DNA of 22,306 bases from Paludibacter sp. UBA5753 (GTDB taxonomy: Bacteria > Bacteroidota > Bacteroidia > Bacteroidales > Paludibacteraceae): NCBI GenBank assembly GCA_002427615.1, contig DIFH01000109.1, positions 474-22,779 of the forward strand. Direction: 5' to 3'. The notes beneath the pieces are model-generated. The model was given only the letters and a program-made list of their open reading frames with translations. It ran no database searches and was not told the DNA's origin. This document shows positions 1-7,385 of the stretch, one piece after another. Numbering within the stretch: the stretch's first letter is position 1; each line of letters begins with the position of its first letter. The translations under genes and the position numbers were made by a program.

Positions 1-1
1 T

Positions 2-301
2 GATGAAAAATCAGGGCGACCACAAGGGTGCGCCCCTACGGCGGGAAAAACCATTGGGGATATGATGGATGCATTTAAATCAATTACCACGGTTGAATAT
101 ATACGTGGGGTGAAAACATTGAATTGGCAACGGTTTAATGGTAAATTGTGGCAACGTGATTATTACGAACACATTATACGAAACGAACAATCGTACGAAA
201 CAATTTCAAATTACATCATCAACAATCCTGCAAAATGGAATGAAGATAAATTTTATGTACAGGCAGGGCTTGCTCCTACTCCAAAAAACAACAAAAAATG
301 A
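2..301 (+). CDS. RAYT/Y1-family (REP-associated) transposase, 3' part only
   Basis: The frame is open from base 2, so the gene starts left of the window. The visible ~99 residues match the C-terminal half of the single-domain Y1/HUH transposases (IS200-like and RAYT group) common in Bacteroidetes: an FKSITTVEYIRGVK helix, a KLWQRDYYEHIIRNEQSY block and an IINNPAKWNEDKFY block near the end. The catalytic HUH motif and tyrosine would lie upstream and cannot be checked. The internal ATG at 62 is not the real start, because codons 2-61 read DEKSGRPQGCAPTAGK, a peptide produced by a REP-like palindrome inside these genes. The stop overlaps the hsdS start (ATGA), so the gene sits inside the R-M operon, presumably between hsdM and hsdS. 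The family assignment is from recognition of these blocks, not from a search. Confidence 0.8.
   Translation, partial: DEKSGRPQGCAPTAGKTIGDMMDAFKSITTVEYIRGVKTLNWQRFNGKLWQRDYYEHIIRNEQSYETISNYIINNPAKWNEDKFYVQAGLAPTPKNNKK
14..35. repeat. REP-like palindrome inside the transposase gene
   Basis: GGGCG (14-18) pairs with CGCCC (31-35) around a 12-nt loop. The element is in frame and translates as GRPQGCAPT. RAYT proteins are thought to act on REP palindromes, so a REP-like sequence inside a RAYT-type gene fits the family. That this transposase acts on this palindrome is inference. Confidence 0.5.
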
Positions 302-1536
302 ATAATGAACAGATTGACAGAGTGGGGATTGAGTTTTATAGCAGATGGAAGGAATATAATTTATCAGAAGCGCCAATAGAAATAATTGATGGTGATAGGG
401 GGAAGAACTATCCTTCACAAGAAGAGTTTAAGGCAAATGGATACTGTTTATTCTTAAGTACAAGAAACGTAAGATTTAATGGCTTTGATTTTTCTGAATG
501 TCAATTTATTTCTAAAGAAAGAGACATGCTATTAAGAAAAGGCAAACTTAAAAGAAATGACATAGTAATAACAACAAGAGGTACAATAGGGAATATAGGA
601 TTTTATAGTGATATTATTTCATTTGAAAATATTAGAATAAATTCTGGAATGGTAATTATTAGACCCAATTCAGATTATATTTTGCCGAAATTTACATTTT
701 ATACTTTTCAGTATTTGCAAAAGGATTTTTTGACCTTCACTTCTGGAAGTGCTCAGCCCCAATTACCAATTGGTGACATGAGTAAAATGAAAATTAATTT
801 ACCACCTCTATCTGAACAAACCGCCATCGCCTCCATTCTTAGCGGTTTAGATGATAAAATTGACCTGCTGCACCGCCAAAATAAAACACTGGAACAATTG
901 GCAGAAACGCTTTTCAGACAATGGTTTGTGGAGGAAGCGGATGCAAGTTGGGAAGAGAAGAGTTTATTTGATGTTATTGAACTTATTGGCGGTGGTACTC
1001 CAAAGACCGAAATGGGAGAGTATTGGAATGGTGAAATTAAATGGTTATCAGGCGGAGATATAGCTTTAAATCATAAATCATTTGTAATGTCAACTGATAA
1101 AACAATAACTGATTTAGGCATAGAAAACAGTTCTGCACAACTTTTACCTAAATACTCAATGGTTATTTCAGCCAGAGGAACAGTTGGTAAGTATTGTTTG
1201 CTTTCAGAGCCAATGGCTTTCAGTCAATCAAATTATGGAATTAAACCTAAATATAAAGATTGCTACTTCTTTACTTATTTGATAGTTGCGTACTCGGTTG
1301 AGGAATTACAAGCTGCTGCATATGGTAGTGTTTTTGATACAATAACGACAAGTACATTCAAAGGACAAAATGTTTTTGTTCCTGATGTTGAATTGATTAA
1401 ACAATTTGAAGAAAATATAACACCATATTTCAAAAAAATACTCAGTAATCAAACCCAAATCCGCACCCTAACCCAAACCCGCGATACGTTGCTGCCAAAG
1501 CTGATGAGTGGGGAAGTGAGGGTGTCTGAACTATGA
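298..1536 (+). CDS. hsdS: Type I restriction-modification specificity subunit HsdS
   Basis: The 412-aa protein has the classic HsdS layout. A first target-recognition domain (about residues 10-170) ends in LPPLSEQTAIASILSGLDDK. A central conserved helix follows (about 175-215, with LAETLFRQWFVEE), then a second target-recognition domain (about 220-375) opening with LIGGGTPKT. A C-terminal conserved helix carries RDTLLPKLMSGEVRV. It would set DNA sequence specificity for the HsdM methylase and the HsdR nuclease. Full length suggests it is functional. The ATG at 298 overlaps the transposase stop, which suggests translational coupling. Its last codons (SEL, stop) lie inside the left flanking repeat of the next gene. 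The two recognition domains are visibly more AT-rich than the conserved helices, as expected if the domains were exchanged. The recognition sequence cannot be predicted from this. Confidence 0.93.
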   Translation: MNNEQIDRVGIEFYSRWKEYNLSEAPIEIIDGDRGKNYPSQEEFKANGYCLFLSTRNVRFNGFDFSECQFISKERDMLLRKGKLKRNDIVITTRGTIGNIGFYSDIISFENIRINSGMVIIRPNSDYILPKFTFYTFQYLQKDFLTFTSGSAQPQLPIGDMSKMKINLPPLSEQTAIASILSGLDDKIDLLHRQNKTLEQLAETLFRQWFVEEADASWEEKSLFDVIELIGGGTPKTEMGEYWNGEIKWLSGGDIALNHKSFVMSTDKTITDLGIENSSAQLLPKYSMVISARGTVGKYCLLSEPMAFSQSNYGIKPKYKDCYFFTYLIVAYSVEELQAAAYGSVFDTITTSTFKGQNVFVPDVELIKQFEENITPYFKKILSNQTQIRTLTQTRDTLLPKLMSGEVRVSEL

Positions 1537-1620
1537 TTTTTGTGATTAAATGATGAATATGATTCTTTTGAAAATCATGCAATCACAAAAATCATTTTAA
1601 TCATTTTTCAGACAATGTGT
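1524..1620. repeat. Left copy (R1) of a 97-bp direct repeat flanking the GxxExxY gene
   Basis: It starts in the last codons of hsdS at GTCTGAA and ends at CAGACAATGTGT. Compared with 2055-2150, the left 41 bases match at 38 positions and the right 40 at 39; only the centre differs. The copy is itself palindromic: ATGATTTTTGTGATT (1533-1547) pairs perfectly with AATCACAAAAATCAT (1581-1595), inside outer arms GTCTGAA/TTCAGAC. Confidence 0.9.
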
Positions 1621-1648
1621 ACGATAATCACAAATCAGATATTTTACC

Positions 1649-2053
1649 ATGATTGATGAGAAATACAAATATTCTGCACTCACAGCAAAAATAATTGCTT
1701 GTGCTTTTGAAGTTCACAAAACACTCGGAAACGGTTTTCAAGAAGTGATTTATCAACGTGCTTTGGCAATAGAAATGACTGAAGCAGGTTTGAATTTCGA
1801 AAGGGAGAAAGAAATGCCTGTTTATTATAAACAACAGCAGGTTGGAACACGTCGTGCTGATTTTTTAGTAGAAGGTGTTGTCTCTGTCGAACTTAAAGCA
1901 GTTATACAATTAGAAGATGTACATTTGTCGCAAGCCATAAACTATCTCGAAGCATACAGCATTGAAGTGGGCTTACTTATAAATTTTGGCTCAAAAAGTA
2001 TGCAGTATAAACGTGTTTCCAATAAAAATTTCAAACAAATAGGGAATCAATAA
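1649..2053 (+). CDS. GxxExxY family protein (PD-(D/E)xK nuclease-like)
   Basis: The 134-aa protein carries the family signature as G29-x-x-E32-x-x-Y35 (GFQEVIY), after a helix ending in FEVHKTLG. Residues D71 (RRADFLV) and E81-L-K83 (VELKAV) fit a PD-(D/E)xK nuclease core; members are often annotated as nuclease-superfamily proteins, but function is generally unproven. The length is normal for the family. The gene is enclosed by direct repeats R1 and R2 and interrupts the run from hsdS to the DUF488 gene, so it looks like an inserted cassette rather than an R-M component. The start at 1649 is chosen because it gives the usual N-terminus; no ribosome binding site is evident. Confidence 0.88.
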   Translation: MIDEKYKYSALTAKIIACAFEVHKTLGNGFQEVIYQRALAIEMTEAGLNFEREKEMPVYYKQQQVGTRRADFLVEGVVSVELKAVIQLEDVHLSQAINYLEAYSIEVGLLINFGSKSMQYKRVSNKNFKQIGNQ

Positions 2054-2054
2054 A

Positions 2055-2150
2055 GTCTGAATTATGATTGATGTGATTAAATGATGAATATGATTATTTT
2101 GGAATTAAATAATCACAAAAATCATTTTAATCATTGTTCAGACAATGTGT
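2055..2150. repeat. Right copy (R2) of the direct repeat flanking the GxxExxY gene
   Basis: It begins two bases after the GxxExxY stop. It has the same outer arms GTCTGAA/TTCAGAC and the same right arm AATCACAAAAATCAT (2111-2125) as R1. The left arm differs by three bases, so the internal hairpin (2064-2078 with 2111-2125) has two mismatches. Exchange between R1 and R2 would delete the gene and leave one repeat that still encodes the SEL-stop end of HsdS. Confidence 0.9.
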
Positions 2151-2177
2151 GAAGATGAACAATAAACAAAAAATCCG

Positions 2178-2185
2178 TATCTTTA
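2178..2185 (+). promoter_or_regulatory. Candidate -7 box for the DUF488/278-aa/hsdR operon
   Basis: TATCTTTA matches the Bacteroidetes TAnnTTTG -7 consensus at seven of eight positions. It lies just right of R2 and ends only 4 bases before the ATG at 2190, so the message would be nearly leaderless. No clear TTTG -33 element is visible. Confidence 0.4.
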
Positions 2186-2189
2186 CATC

Positions 2190-3089
2190 ATGTTATATTA
2201 CAGACGAAAAATATTATTAGCTTTACTCGAAGTGTTTGACGGACAATTAACTGCAAAAAGTTTGCAGAAATATTTGTTCCTGTTTACTCGTGCACAATCG
2301 GTTAAAGCTTTTGATTTTATACCTTACCGTTACGGCTGTTTCTCGTTTCAGGCAAATCAGGATTTATCCACTATGGAGAAATACGGTTACTTGGAAATTG
2401 ACGAAGAACAAAACGGAAGATTTATAAAACTTAAACAAACAGGGCAATACCTGGCATTACTTGATATGTTCGACCGTCAGGCACTGCTCGATGTAAAAAC
2501 CGAATTTGGCGCATTAAGCCAAACCGATTTAATCCGCTACACCTACCAAAAATATCCTTATTTTGCTACTAAAAGCGCTATTGCTCGTGAGTTGCTCACT
2601 GATGAAGAAATGGCAACGGTAGAAAAACAAAAACTAACCTTCACAGAACCACAGTTGTTTAGCATTGGATACGAAGGCATTACACTCGAAACTTATATAA
2701 ATAAATTGATTATTAACGATGTGCATGTGCTGTGCGATGTGCGTAAAAATGCGTACAGTCAAAAATACGGATTTTCGAAAAGTCAATTGCAAAAAGCCTG
2801 CATAGGCGTTGGCATTCAATATGTGCATGTGCCGGAGTTAGGAATCGAATCGGAACAGCGGCACGATTTGCGCTCACAAGCCGATTATGATATATTATTT
2901 GAGCGTTACGAAAAAACAACGCTGATAAATAATCATAACGCATTACTCAAAGTAAGAGCATTAATTGACACCGATAAACGGGTGGCGCTTACCTGTTTCG
3001 AAAAAAATCCGCTGCAATGCCATCGTTCCCGCGTTGCCAAAGCATTGATGCAGTTACCCGATATTAACTACACGTTTAAACCCTTGTAG
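2190..3089 (+). CDS. DUF488 domain protein with an extra N-terminal domain
   Basis: The 299-aa protein has two parts. Residues 155-299 form a DUF488 domain: SIGYEGITLETYINKL at its start, LCDVRKNAYSQKYGFSK, IQYVHVPELGIES, and the hallmark Cys/Cys-His-Arg stretch CFEKNPLQCHR (C269, C277, H278, R279). Residues 1-150 are helical with a winged-helix-like look (LTAKSLQKYLFLFTRAQ, YRYGCFSFQANQDL, YLEIDEEQNGRFIKL) and could bind DNA or a partner. The biochemical role of DUF488 proteins is not established to my knowledge; the conserved Cys/His cluster suggests chemistry or metal binding. The next gene starts 2 bases after its stop, which implies co-translation with the 278-aa protein and then hsdR. 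I infer a role linked to DNA modification or defence from this context only. Confidence 0.85.
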   Translation: MLYYRRKILLALLEVFDGQLTAKSLQKYLFLFTRAQSVKAFDFIPYRYGCFSFQANQDLSTMEKYGYLEIDEEQNGRFIKLKQTGQYLALLDMFDRQALLDVKTEFGALSQTDLIRYTYQKYPYFATKSAIARELLTDEEMATVEKQKLTFTEPQLFSIGYEGITLETYINKLIINDVHVLCDVRKNAYSQKYGFSKSQLQKACIGVGIQYVHVPELGIESEQRHDLRSQADYDILFERYEKTTLINNHNALLKVRALIDTDKRVALTCFEKNPLQCHRSRVAKALMQLPDINYTFKPL

Positions 3090-3091
3090 AA

Positions 3092-3928
3092 ATGGCGTTA
3101 ACCAAAGTCCTTATTACCGTGAAAACCTATCCCACCTTATCGGAAAAATACGATGAGTTGGTTTGCACTGCCGGTTTTAGGGAAGATGGTTCTTGGGTTC
3201 GTATTTTTCCCGTTCCTTTCCGTAAGCTCGATTATCAGAATCGTTACGAAAAATGGCAATGGATAGAAATTGATTTAGTGAAAAATACTTCCGATTTTCG
3301 TCCTGAGAGTTTTCGTCCTACCGATTTGGATAAAGAAATCCGTATTTTGGAAAAAATTAATACAAAAGGAGATTGGGGTAAAAGAAAACTGCTTGTTGAA
3401 GACAAGATATGGTATAATATGACCAAATTAATAGCCGCTGCAAAAGATTCAAAAGTGGGAACTTCATTAGCCATTGTAAAACCCAAAGAGATCATCGATT
3501 TTGTTTGGGAACCCTGCGAAAGGGAATGGAACAAACAGAAAATGGATAAAGTGATAGCCAACAAAGCACAAGGAAGTTTATTTGATGAGGCTGAAACCCG
3601 ATTGGTTTTTAATGTGGTGAAAAAGTTACCCTACGATTTCTCATACATTTTTACTACTGAAGATGGTAAAACCAGAAAAATAATGATTGAAGATTGGGAG
3701 CTTGGTGCATTGTATTGGAACTGCCTTAAAAAAGCAAATGGTAACGAACAGGAAGCATGTCAAAAGGTAAAAGAGAAATATCTTGATTATATGTGGCATC
3801 AGCGGGATTTACATTTCTTTATGGGAACAACCAAACAGTTTCATAATGTTGCACCTAATCCATTTATCATCATTGGCACCTTTTATCCACCGAAAACAGA
3901 TACGCAACAATTGTCATTATCTTTTTAA
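3092..3928 (+). CDS. Unrecognised 278-aa protein coupled to the DUF488 gene
   Basis: I cannot assign a named family. The N-terminal ~70 residues look like a compact beta-rich domain (KVLITVKTYPTLSEKYDEL, then AGFREDGSWVRIFPVPFRKL, then QWIEIDLV). The middle is charged and helical, and the C-terminal part contains KEKYLDYMWHQRDLHFFMG followed by APNPFIIIGTFYPP, again beta-like. It has no signal peptide or membrane segment, so it is probably cytoplasmic. The gene begins 2 bases after the DUF488 stop and ends 9 bases before hsdR, so it is almost certainly co-expressed with both. It could be a partner of the DUF488 protein; a structural or nucleic-acid-binding role is speculation. Codon use and base composition resemble hsdR. 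Confidence 0.85.
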   Translation: MALTKVLITVKTYPTLSEKYDELVCTAGFREDGSWVRIFPVPFRKLDYQNRYEKWQWIEIDLVKNTSDFRPESFRPTDLDKEIRILEKINTKGDWGKRKLLVEDKIWYNMTKLIAAAKDSKVGTSLAIVKPKEIIDFVWEPCEREWNKQKMDKVIANKAQGSLFDEAETRLVFNVVKKLPYDFSYIFTTEDGKTRKIMIEDWELGALYWNCLKKANGNEQEACQKVKEKYLDYMWHQRDLHFFMGTTKQFHNVAPNPFIIIGTFYPPKTDTQQLSLSF

Positions 3929-3937
3929 ATCAACCTT

Positions 3938-6900
3938 ATGAAACCCATCACCGAAGATAAAATAGAAACTTTTGCCATAGAAGCGCTTCAATCTATTGGT
4001 TGGGAGTATGTGCATGGGTTGGCTATTGCTCCCGGGGCAGAGCAAGCCGAAAGAGAAAACTTTGAGCAAATTATTCTTATCGACAGGTTACGCAAAGCGG
4101 TGGCTATTTTAAATCCTGATATTCCGCAAGACGCTCAGGAGCAAGCCATACAAAAGGTGTTGCGCATTTATTCACCCGATTTGTTGCACAACAACGAAAC
4201 CTTTCATCAGTTATTGGTGGAGAAAGTAAAAATACCGTATCAGCAAAACGGTTTTGAACGCAGTTACGAAGTGGCATTGGTCGATTTTGAGCATCCGATG
4301 AACAATGCGTTTCTATGCGTGAATCAATACATTATCGTTGAGCGTAAGGGCGGCCTTGATGCCCGTTCCGAAAACAAACGCCCCGATATTTTATTGTTTG
4401 TAAACGGCATTCCGTTGGTAATTATCGAGCTGAAAAATGCTGCCGACCAAAACGCTACCATGCGTAAAGCATTTGACCAAATACAAACCTACAAAGCCAC
4501 TATCCCCAGTTTATTTACCTACAATGCTTTATGTGTTATCTCCGATGGTCACGAGTGTAAGGCAGGAAGTTTGTCGGCAGGTTATAGTCGTTATATGGCA
4601 TGGAAATCGGCTGACGGTAAAAAGGAAGCTTCACGTTTCGCTCCACAACTTGATATACTTATCAAAGGAATGTTGAACCCTGCCACCTTACTGGATTTGG
4701 TTCGCAATTTTATTGTATTTGAAAAGACAACTGTCAACTCCCCTCTCTTAGGGAGAGGGGTTGGGGGTGAGGTCGGCATTACACAAATAGAAACCGTTAA
4801 GAAATTGGCGGCATATCATCAGTATTACGCTGTAAACAAAGCGGTGCAATCTACTATTATTGCATCAGGTGCAAACGGAGACAAACGTGGTGGCGTAGTT
4901 TGGCATACACAAGGTTCCGGCAAAAGCTTAAGTATGGTTTTTTATTCGGGCAAACTGATTACTGCACCCGAAATGCAAAACCCCACTATTTTAGTCATTA
5001 CCGACCGCAATGATCTGGACGACCAGCTTTTCGATACTTTTGCCAGTTCCAAACAGCTACTACGGCAGGAACCTGTTCAGGCAAAAGACCGGGAACATTT
5101 AAAAGAATTATTAAAGGTAGCAAGCGGTGGAATTGTATTTGCCACCATTCAAAAGTTTTTGCCCGAAGACCAAAAGTCGGTTTACGGCCAGCTGTCTGAC
5201 CGAAGAAATATAGTAGTTATTGCAGACGAAGCGCACCGAACTCAATATGGTTTTGAAGCATCCATTAGAGAAGTAAAAGATAAGGAAACCAAAGAGAAAA
5301 TTGGTGAACGCATTGCCTATGGTTTTGCCAAATACATGCGCGATGCGTTACCCAATGCTACTTACATTGGTTTTACCGGAACGCCCATTGAAAGTACAGA
5401 TATAAATACGCCACAGGTTTTCGGACAATACGTGGATGTGTATGATATTTCGCAAGCGGTTGCCGATGGTGCCACGGTTCGGATTTATTACGAAAGCCGG
5501 TTGGCAAAAGTAAATCTGGACGAAGAGGGTAAACGGTTAATAAAAGAATTCGAGAGCAGGGATGACCTGTATGGTTATCCTGAAAATGAAGGTCAACCAC
5601 TGGGGTTGCCCCAACAAGCGAAAGCAAAATGGACCACTTTAGAATCCATAGTTGGAAGTAACAGACGGTTACGGAACTTAGCCAACGACATTGTAAGTCA
5701 CTTTGAACAACGTCAGCAAGTATTTGAAGGCAAGGCAATGATTGTAACCATGAGCCGTAGAATTGCTGCCGAATTGTACAAAGAAATCATTGCATTAAGA
5801 CCCGAATGGCACGACGACGATTTCAATAAAGGCGTTTTGAAAGTAGTAATGACTTCTTCCTCGTCGGATAAAATGGTATTTGATGAAGAAGATCCAACAG
5901 CGTTGGTAATTCCAAAGAATATGCGAACCACAAAGTCGGAAAGAAAATTACTTTCTGACAGAATGAAAGATGAAAACGATGCTTTAAAACTGGTGATTGT
6001 TTGCGATATGTGGCTCACAGGTTTTGATGCGCCTTGTCTGAATACTTTGTACATTGATAAACCCATGAAAGGACACAGCCTCATGCAAGCCATTGCAAGG
6101 GTGAATCGTGTTTATAAAGATAAACCGGGCGGATTAGTTGTTGATTATTTGGGAATTGCTAACGACTTAAAAAAGGCACTTTCTTTTTATTCAGCTGCCG
6201 GTGGTAAAGGTCAGCCAACCCTCGATATCGAAAAAGCCATTGAACTGATGCTTGAAAAGTATGAAGTAGTTCAACAGTTTTTCAATGAAAAAGCTAAAAC
6301 ACAATATGATATAGTTGCCGAAGAACCCGAAGCTTATTATGCCAATAGTTTCAGATTTAATTACAAACGTTTCTTTCAGGTTGAAGCAAAGGAAAAACTA
6401 TCCATTATATTGCAAGCCGAAGAACATATTTTAGGGTTGGAAGATGGGAAAACCCGTTTTATAAAAGAGGTTACTTTATTGAGTCAGGCTTTTGCGTTGT
6501 CAATCCCTAATGAAAGGGCAATGAACATCAAGGATGATATTGCTTTCTTTCAGGCGGTAAAAGCCAGACTTATAAAATTTGAAGGAACCGGAAGCGGAAC
6601 CGGAAAATCGGACATTGAAATTGAAACAGCCATCAAACAGATTGTTGATGAAGCATTGAGTTCCGACAAAGTAATTGATATTTTTGAAGCAGCAGGTATT
6701 GATAAACCCGAGATATCAGGGTTAGAAGTGCTTTCAGATGAATTTCTTCAGGAAGTAAAAGGAATGAAGCACCAAAATCTGGCGTTGGAATTGTTGAAGA
6801 AATTGTTGAATGAAGAAATAAAAATACGTTCAAAAACCAATTTAGTAAAGAGTAAAAAACTATTGGAGATGTTGGAAGGTGCAATAAAACGCTATCAAAA

Positions 6901-7279
6901 CAATTTACTGACAACGGCAGAAATAATTCAGGAGCTTATCAATATAGCTAAAGAGATTAAAGAGGCAGACAAAGAAGGAGAACGACTTGGACTAACCAAA
7001 GATGAAGTGGCTTTTTATAATGCCCTGGAATTAAACGACAGTGCCGTACTTGTTTTGGGAGATGACCAACTAAGAGATATTGCCAGAGAGATAGCAGAAA
7101 AGGTAAAAGCAAATGCAACAATCGACTGGACAATCCGTGAAAGTGCAAGAGCAAAATTAATGGTACTGGTAAAACGAACACTCACAAAATGGGGCTATCC
7201 TCCCGACAAACAAGCAAAAGCAATTGAAACGGTTTTAAAACAAGCCGAACTAATGGCGGATTTCTTTACACAGGAATAA
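3938..7279 (+). CDS. hsdR: Type I restriction enzyme motor/nuclease subunit HsdR
   Basis: The 1113-aa protein has the full HsdR architecture. The N-terminal PD-(D/E)xK nuclease shows P149-D150 and E164-L-K166 (RPDILLF, VIIELKN). The SF2 translocase has Walker A G326-S-G-K-S330, the DEAH box D430-H433, a GFTGTPIE motif III and motif VI QAIARVNR (717-724). The C-terminal part is helical and charged, as expected for the complex-binding region. It would cleave unmodified DNA after ATP-driven translocation, together with HsdS and an HsdM not in this window. All catalytic motifs are intact. It closes the DUF488/278-aa/hsdR run. Residues ~267-280 (SPLLGRGVGGE) come from a palindromic repeat inserted in frame between the nuclease and helicase domains. 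Confidence 0.96.
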   Translation: MKPITEDKIETFAIEALQSIGWEYVHGLAIAPGAEQAERENFEQIILIDRLRKAVAILNPDIPQDAQEQAIQKVLRIYSPDLLHNNETFHQLLVEKVKIPYQQNGFERSYEVALVDFEHPMNNAFLCVNQYIIVERKGGLDARSENKRPDILLFVNGIPLVIIELKNAADQNATMRKAFDQIQTYKATIPSLFTYNALCVISDGHECKAGSLSAGYSRYMAWKSADGKKEASRFAPQLDILIKGMLNPATLLDLVRNFIVFEKTTVNSPLLGRGVGGEVGITQIETVKKLAAYHQYYAVNKAVQSTIIASGANGDKRGGVVWHTQGSGKSLSMVFYSGKLITAPEMQNPTILVITDRNDLDDQLFDTFASSKQLLRQEPVQAKDREHLKELLKVASGGIVFATIQKFLPEDQKSVYGQLSDRRNIVVIADEAHRTQYGFEASIREVKDKETKEKIGERIAYGFAKYMRDALPNATYIGFTGTPIESTDINTPQVFGQYVDVYDISQAVADGATVRIYYESRLAKVNLDEEGKRLIKEFESRDDLYGYPENEGQPLGLPQQAKAKWTTLESIVGSNRRLRNLANDIVSHFEQRQQVFEGKAMIVTMSRRIAAELYKEIIALRPEWHDDDFNKGVLKVVMTSSSSDKMVFDEEDPTALVIPKNMRTTKSERKLLSDRMKDENDALKLVIVCDMWLTGFDAPCLNTLYIDKPMKGHSLMQAIARVNRVYKDKPGGLVVDYLGIANDLKKALSFYSAAGGKGQPTLDIEKAIELMLEKYEVVQQFFNEKAKTQYDIVAEEPEAYYANSFRFNYKRFFQVEAKEKLSIILQAEEHILGLEDGKTRFIKEVTLLSQAFALSIPNERAMNIKDDIAFFQAVKARLIKFEGTGSGTGKSDIEIETAIKQIVDEALSSDKVIDIFEAAGIDKPEISGLEVLSDEFLQEVKGMKHQNLALELLKKLLNEEIKIRSKTNLVKSKKLLEMLEGAIKRYQNNLLTTAEIIQELINIAKEIKEADKEGERLGLTKDEVAFYNALELNDSAVLVLGDDQLRDIAREIAEKVKANATIDWTIRESARAKLMVLVKRTLTKWGYPPDKQAKAIETVLKQAELMADFFTQE
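4736..4777. repeat. Palindromic dispersed repeat inserted in frame in hsdR
   Basis: CCCCTCTC (4740-4747) pairs perfectly with GAGAGGGG (4753-4760) across a 5-nt loop, followed by a G-rich TTGGGGGTGAGG stretch. It translates to SPLLGRGVGGEVG, a peptide I recognise as a recurrent repeat-derived insertion in Bacteroidetes proteins. It falls between FVVFEKT-like and KLAAYHQYYAV segments that are normally nearly contiguous in HsdR. The exact boundaries are estimated. Confidence 0.7.
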
Positions 7280-7300
7280 GCCAAAACAGAAAGACTATTC

Positions 7301-7385
7301 GCCCAAAAAGTAAAAAAAAGCCACAGCAAGTGAGTGTTTATTATCAAACGCCTTGCTGTGAATTTTATAGCTTTTTCTTATGGGC
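7301..7385 (-). terminator. Large nested hairpin, terminator-like on the minus strand
   Basis: CACAGCAAG (7322-7330) pairs with CTTGCTGTG (7352-7360). Inside, GTGTTT (7334-7339) pairs with AAACGC (7346-7351, one G-U). Outside, AAAAAGC (7315-7321) pairs with GCTTTTT (7370-7376) and GCCCA (7301-7305) with TGGGC (7381-7385). Read on the minus strand, the stem is followed at once by a run of eight Ts, a classic intrinsic terminator. On the plus strand the stem is followed by AATTTTATAGCTTTTTC, a weaker T-rich tail, so it may also end the hsdR message. Confidence 0.6.

Noticed and set aside
1524..2150. CRISPR-like repeat-spacer-repeat reading of R1/R2
   Set aside because: There are only two ~97-bp repeats 530 bp apart with a gene between them; no array and no cas genes.
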